This document shows positions 60,337 through 64,000 of a stretch of DNA of 64,000 nt, one piece after another; the stretch's first letter is position 1, and each line of letters starts with the position of its first letter. The position numbers and the translations under genes were made by a program. Under the pieces are notes generated by a model, which was given only the letters and a program-made list of their open reading frames with translations, was not told the DNA's origin and searched no databases. The stretch lies in the NCBI RefSeq assembly GCF_013393905.1, contig NZ_CP040272.1, forward strand, positions 496,001-560,000, read 5' to 3'. The stretch is from Nostoc sp. C052 (GTDB lineage: Bacteria > Cyanobacteriota > Cyanobacteriia > Cyanobacteriales > Nostocaceae).

Positions 60337-62949
60337 ATGAAAAGCGATATCTTCGATGGGCTACGCCTACGCTCCCCTTCCTCACTCTCCCTTCAACGTC
60401 CTGAACTACTTGCACCAGCAGGTAACTGGGACTGTGCTAAAGCTGCTGTGGAAAATGGAGCAGATGCGATTTACTTCGGTTTGGATCGGTTTAACGCCAG
60501 AATGCGGGCACAAAATTTTACTGAGGCAGACTTACCCCAATTGATGACATTCTTGCACCGCCGGGGCGTAAAGGGTTATGTCACTGTCAACACACTAATA
60601 TTTCCCAAAGAACTAGCAGAAGCGCAGCAATATCTCCGCACAATTATTGCCGCAGGTGTGGATGCAGTGATTATCCAGGATGTGGGTATATGTCGTCTCA
60701 TCCGTCACCTGTCACCCGATTTTCCCATCCATGCTTCAACCCAAATGACCATCACCAGTGCGGCTGGGGTGGAATTTGCCAAGTCCCTCGGCTGTCAATT
60801 GGTGGTGCTAGCGCGTGAATGTTCTCTTCAGGAAATCAATAAAATTCAGCAGCAGATTGCCCAACAGCAAACTTCGCTGCCCTTGGAAGTCTTTGTTCAC
60901 GGTGCTTTGTGCGTGGCATATTCCGGTCAGTGTTTGACTAGCGAGGCTTTAGGCGGACGTTCTGCTAACCGAGGTGAATGTGCCCAAGCTTGCCGAATGC
61001 CCTACGATTTAATCGCTGATGGGGAAGTTGTCAATTTAAAAGAACGCAAATATTTACTCAGTCCTCAAGACTTAGCAGGGTTAGATGTTTTGCCCGATTT
61101 GGTGAAATCAGGAGTAACTTGTCTCAAAATTGAAGGTCGCCTGAAAGCTCCAGAGTATGTTGCTAATGTCACCCGTGTTTATCGGCAAGCCTTGGATGAA
61201 GTGATGACGGAATTGGAAAGACCTAACCCCCTAACCCCTTTCCCTGCAAGGGAAGGGGGAATAAAAGCTCCCCTCTCCGTTTCGGAGAGGGGCTGGGGGA
61301 GAGGTCAATCAAATCAAGAACACTACAACTTAGAAATGGCATTTTCTCGCGGACTCTACACGGGTTGGTTTGGCGGGATTAATAATCAGGAATTAGTTCA
61401 CGCCCGCTTTGGTAAAAAGCGTGGGGTTTATTTAGGTGAAGTTACCCGCATTCACAACGAACAAGTAACAGTCAAATTGGAAGCGCCTCTAAAACCAGGG
61501 GATGGAATTGTGTTTGACTGCGGTCATCCAGAGGCGAAGGAAGAAGGCGGCCGGGTTTATGCTGTGGTGTCCAAAGGTAAAGAAACCATGCTGACATTTG
61601 GGCGAAATGACTTGAACTTGCGTCGAGTGCATATAGGCGATCGCATTTGGAAAACCAGCGATCCAGAATTAGATAAGCAACTGCGTCAAAGTTTTGCTGG
61701 CGATAACCCCCAATTTCAGCGTCCGATTGACTTGGAGATTTATGGAGAAGTTGGTCAGGCGTTGATTGCGATCGCCCGCGATCAACTCGGTAATATTGTC
61801 CAAATTGAGTCTGCAATTTCACTCGCGGAGGCACACACTAAACCCCTAGATACAGACCGTTTACAAGAACAATTTGGTCGTTTAGGTAACACCCCTTTCT
61901 GTTTGGGAACCCTAACCAACCACCTCAACGGTGCGATTATGCTACCCGTCAGTGAGTTAAACCGGATGCGGCGAGAAATAGTTGCACAGTTGGAAGAATT
62001 GCGGAGTCAACCCAAACGCTGGCAATTACATTCTCATGTCTCTTTCCAAGACTTACTCCCCTCCTCATCCCCCACATCTCCCACATCCTCCTCACTCATC
62101 GTCTTAGTACGAAACCTCAAGCAGCTTCAAGCCGCCCTCAAAGCTGGTGTTGAAACACTCTACTGTGAATTTGAAGATCCCCGCGCCTACCGAGAAGCAG
62201 TACAACTAGTACGTCAACCCAGACAACAATTCCCACTCCCCACTATCTGGGTTGCACCACCCCGAATTACTAAACCTGGGGAAAATTGGATTTTGCAGCA
62301 AGTACGTGCTTGTGAAGCAGATGGCTATTTGATACGGAACTATGACCAACTACAATTTTTTGCCGCAGACCGTTGTATTGGAGATTTCTCACTCAACGTT
62401 GCTAATCCCTTAACAGCAGATTACTTTCAGCAACGCTTTGGTTTAGAACGGCTGACGGCATCTTATGACCTGAATATTACCCAACTGCAAGACCTGCTCA
62501 CCAGTTGCCCTCCCCAGTGGTTTGAGGTGACAATCCATCAGCATATACCGATGTTTCACATGGAGCATTGTGTTTTTTGTGCCTTTCTATCAACGGGTAC
62601 AGATTATACCAACTGTGGACGACCTTGTGAAAAGCAGGAAGTGAAATTAAAAGACCGTGTGGGGACTGAACACGTTCTCAAAGCAGATGTAGGTTGCCGC
62701 AATACTGTATTTAACGGCACTGCTCAAACGGGAGCCGAGTACGTACAACGTCTGATAGAACTGGGATTACGTCACTTCCGCATTGAGTTTGTAAATGAGA
62801 CACCAGAGCAAGTGAGTCAAACAATACATCGCTACCGTCAACTACTGCAAGGTGAAATTACAGGTTCCCAACTCTGGCGAGAGTTGAAGTTGCAAAATCA
62901 ATTAGGCGTAACTCGTGGACCTATGGGAGTGTCTGCATTGCGGTCATAA
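60337..62949 (+). CDS. U32 family peptidase
   Basis: 870 residues. The first ~310 residues are the U32 domain: RPELLAPAGNWDCAKAAVENGADAIYFGL (quoted in part as ELLAPAGNWDCAKAAVENGA), the HGALCVAYSGQCLTSEALGG (~190) and CAQACRMPYDL iron-sulfur-type Cys region. A collagenase-like C-terminal domain follows (MFHMEHCVFCAFLSTGTDYT, CGRPCEKQEV). Bacterial homologues include RlhA-type RNA hydroxylases and UbiU/V, so RNA modification is as likely as proteolysis. The N-terminus (SDIFDGLRLRSPSSL) and residues ~295-323 are repeat-derived insertions that keep the frame. Confidence 0.85.
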   Translation: MKSDIFDGLRLRSPSSLSLQRPELLAPAGNWDCAKAAVENGADAIYFGLDRFNARMRAQNFTEADLPQLMTFLHRRGVKGYVTVNTLIFPKELAEAQQYLRTIIAAGVDAVIIQDVGICRLIRHLSPDFPIHASTQMTITSAAGVEFAKSLGCQLVVLARECSLQEINKIQQQIAQQQTSLPLEVFVHGALCVAYSGQCLTSEALGGRSANRGECAQACRMPYDLIADGEVVNLKERKYLLSPQDLAGLDVLPDLVKSGVTCLKIEGRLKAPEYVANVTRVYRQALDEVMTELERPNPLTPFPAREGGIKAPLSVSERGWGRGQSNQEHYNLEMAFSRGLYTGWFGGINNQELVHARFGKKRGVYLGEVTRIHNEQVTVKLEAPLKPGDGIVFDCGHPEAKEEGGRVYAVVSKGKETMLTFGRNDLNLRRVHIGDRIWKTSDPELDKQLRQSFAGDNPQFQRPIDLEIYGEVGQALIAIARDQLGNIVQIESAISLAEAHTKPLDTDRLQEQFGRLGNTPFCLGTLTNHLNGAIMLPVSELNRMRREIVAQLEELRSQPKRWQLHSHVSFQDLLPSSSPTSPTSSSLIVLVRNLKQLQAALKAGVETLYCEFEDPRAYREAVQLVRQPRQQFPLPTIWVAPPRITKPGENWILQQVRACEADGYLIRNYDQLQFFAADRCIGDFSLNVANPLTADYFQQRFGLERLTASYDLNITQLQDLLTSCPPQWFEVTIHQHIPMFHMEHCVFCAFLSTGTDYTNCGRPCEKQEVKLKDRVGTEHVLKADVGCRNTVFNGTAQTGAEYVQRLIELGLRHFRIEFVNETPEQVSQTIHRYRQLLQGEITGSQLWRELKLQNQLGVTRGPMGVSALRS
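61220..61306. repeat. 87-bp repeat inserted in frame within the U32 peptidase gene
   Basis: From GACCTAACCCCCTAACCCC to GGGGGAGAGGTC, with inverted ends (GACCT / AGGTC) and an inner CCCTCTCCGTTTCGGAGAGGGG hairpin (quoted as CTCTCCGTTTCGGAGAG). Exactly 29 codons, so the reading frame survives. Encodes PNPLTPFPAREGGIKAPLSV and more. Confidence 0.75.
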
Positions 62950-63087
62950 TTGATTTTCTGACACAAATAACACAATATCAATACTTTTGGCTTCTTATTC
63001 CTTAAAAATGCTCAGGATACATAAAAAATGGCTTACAAGCTGTGATGCCGTAAACCAGCTGATTACTGCTGTAAATTATCCCTCTCT

Positions 63088-63292
63088 CTATTCCCCTAGT
63101 AGTTCTATGACCTCTTCAAGCTTGAGTTTTGCCTTGTATAGGTTGAGTAATTTTTCCTGTTCCCAACGTTGAGGTGCTTGATACCGTTTGCCCTCCATCG
63201 TCAGCCCCATCGTGTAGTTCATAGCCTCCGCCATCTGGCTTCCAATTGAGGAATTCTTCAAAAGCGATCGTTTTTGGTAAGGCTTGAAACAT
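63088..63292 (-). pseudogene. Uma2-family (DUF820) protein fragment
   Basis: ATG 63292 reads MFQALPKTIAFEEFLNWKPD and GGGYELHDG, the typical N-terminus of Uma2 (restriction-endonuclease-like fold) proteins. The frame then diverges. A second frame (MEGKRYQAPQRWEQEKLLNL..., to TAG 63088) resumes sense-like sequence. Only ~30 residues of a ~190-residue protein remain in register, so it is a decayed or truncated gene. Confidence 0.6.
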
Positions 63293-63401
63293 CACACTTA
63301 CTCCTGACTCTGGTTTAGAGTTTAGCAAATTACTTGGTATCACCTCACTGAGGAGAATCGCTACAATAACCAGATAGAAGTAATTGTAGTCAATGAATGT
63401 C

Positions 63402-63590
63402 ATGGAAATCAAAAATATCAAAGAAGAAGCACAACGGCTAATTGACAAATTGCCAGAAAATTTGACATGGGATGATTTAATGTATGAAATTTATGTAAGA
63501 CAAGCAATAGAAGCGGGATTAAGTGATAGTGAAACGGGAAGAGTTCTTTCTGTTGAAGAAGTATGTGCAAAATTTGGATTGCAACCGTGA
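63402..63590 (+). CDS. Antitoxin-like protein, partner toxin decayed
   Basis: About 62 residues from ATG 63402 (another ATG at 63393). Contains KEEAQRLIDKLPENLTWDDL and YEIYVRQAIEAGLSDSETGR, a pattern typical of small ParD/RelB-type antitoxins, ending VEEVCAKFGLQP. Its stop overlaps a GTG that begins a ParE/RelE-like toxin frame, which is broken. The antitoxin may remain intact as a solitary gene. Confidence 0.65.
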   Translation: MEIKNIKEEAQRLIDKLPENLTWDDLMYEIYVRQAIEAGLSDSETGRVLSVEEVCAKFGLQP

Positions 63591-63797
63591 AAGTTTTTTG
63601 GACAGAAACAGCCGTTAATCATTTATCCTCTATTTATACCTATATATATATCTCAAAATTCTCCTCATTATGCTCAAAGACTGGTTGAGCGATTAACTCA
63701 ACGCTATGAGCAAATTGCCCGATTTCCATTATCGGGTCGCATTGTCCCAGAATTTGAAACTAAGTAGATTAGAGAAGTTATTGAAGGCTCTTACTAA
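63587..63797 (+). pseudogene. Frameshifted ParE/RelE-type toxin
   Basis: GTG 63587 reads MKVFWTETAVNHLSSIYTYI, then a TATATATATATC tract shifts the frame. The next frame continues ISQNSPHYAQRLVERLTQRY and EQIARFPLSGRIVPEFETK, meets an in-frame TAG, then IREVIEGSY and TAA. This has the usual toxin pattern (Arg-rich, FPxSGRxVPE). Frameshift plus premature stop indicate inactivation, assuming no sequencing error in the TA run. Confidence 0.7.
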
Positions 63798-64000
63798 ATC
63801 GACATAAAACCTCGCTAGATAAAGCTAAAACGAGTAATCAGGAAGATTTTACAAAATTTTGTATCTATTTTGGAAACAACGTCTATTCAGGCGAATTAAC
63901 GTTATAAACCAATACGCTTGAGTTAAGGGCTACTGGCAACAATTTTGGGTTTTCGAGATGCGATAAATCGCCGTCTCTACAAGTGCTTTGGGCTTATCCG
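63798..64000. other. Right edge, repeat palindrome only
   Basis: Nothing gene-like. Contains another GATGCGATAAATCGCCGTCT palindrome-type repeat near 63957 (related to 14721). Confidence 0.5.

Noticed and set aside
62987..63172. 61-residue plus-strand ORF after the U32 gene
   Set aside because: Antisense to the Uma2 fragment, no features.

Overview
The window looks like chromosome from a filamentous, probably heterocystous, cyanobacterium of the Nostoc group. The basis is a cyanobacterial psbA (photosystem II D1), frequent HIP1 octamers (GCGATCGC), a cyanobacterial-style sulfate permease with CysR, and many short palindromic and MITE-like repeats between genes. No rRNA, tRNA, CRISPR array or full-length transposase was seen. 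The genus is inferred from gene content, not from a search.

Layout. 0-6.3 kb: the edge of a toxin-antitoxin pair, a TrmJ-like RNA methyltransferase, a class A beta-lactamase-like protein, then a small TetR regulon (thioesterase, tautomerase, TetR) with the same 16-bp palindrome upstream of two of its genes, and a YqhD-like alcohol dehydrogenase. 7.5-21.7 kb: a sulfur island with two TauE/SafE permeases, two CadD-like transporters, cysK, an Rrf2 (CymR-like) regulator, cysE, a CysR-type Crp regulator, three stand-alone NIL-domain proteins, cysW, cysT and two sulfate-binding proteins. No cysA ATPase gene is present. A recurring 9-8-9 inverted element (TACGGTAAN, 8 bases, NTTACCGTA-like) lies beside several of these genes and may be the operator of a sulfur regulon. 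22-29 kb: recR, psbA, a hybrid sensor kinase, a response regulator and an ATP-grasp ligase. 31-35 kb: a 1324-residue PA14/Calx-beta/sugar dehydrogenase protein containing a perfect 450-bp tandem repeat. 35-41 kb: a mercuric-reductase-like flavoprotein, a condensation-type acyltransferase, two TVP38 membrane proteins and a Tat-exported beta-carbonic anhydrase. 41.6-49 kb: a coiled-coil membrane protein, an orphan LivF-type ATPase, two ferredoxins, hisZ, a J-domain/TPR protein, an inositol phosphatase and an exported nuclease. 49-57 kb: small secreted or cupin-type proteins, then an ECF sigma/anti-sigma pair divergent from a set of exported proteins (a cupredoxin and a calcineurin-like phosphoesterase among them). 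57-64 kb: an amine oxidase, a methyltransferase/tyrosine phosphatase pair, a U32 peptidase carrying an in-frame repeat insertion, and decayed toxin and Uma2 genes.

Working together: the clearest functional unit is sulfur assimilation, running from sulfate uptake (Sbp/CysT/CysW) to O-acetylserine (CysE) and cysteine (CysK), with two candidate regulators encoded inside the island. Many repeats touch coding sequence. One repeat appears to supply the ribosome binding site and GTG start of two unrelated genes (cysT and the anti-sigma factor). Start codons were re-chosen in a number of genes where a better Shine-Dalgarno or family-typical start lies inside the longest open frame.
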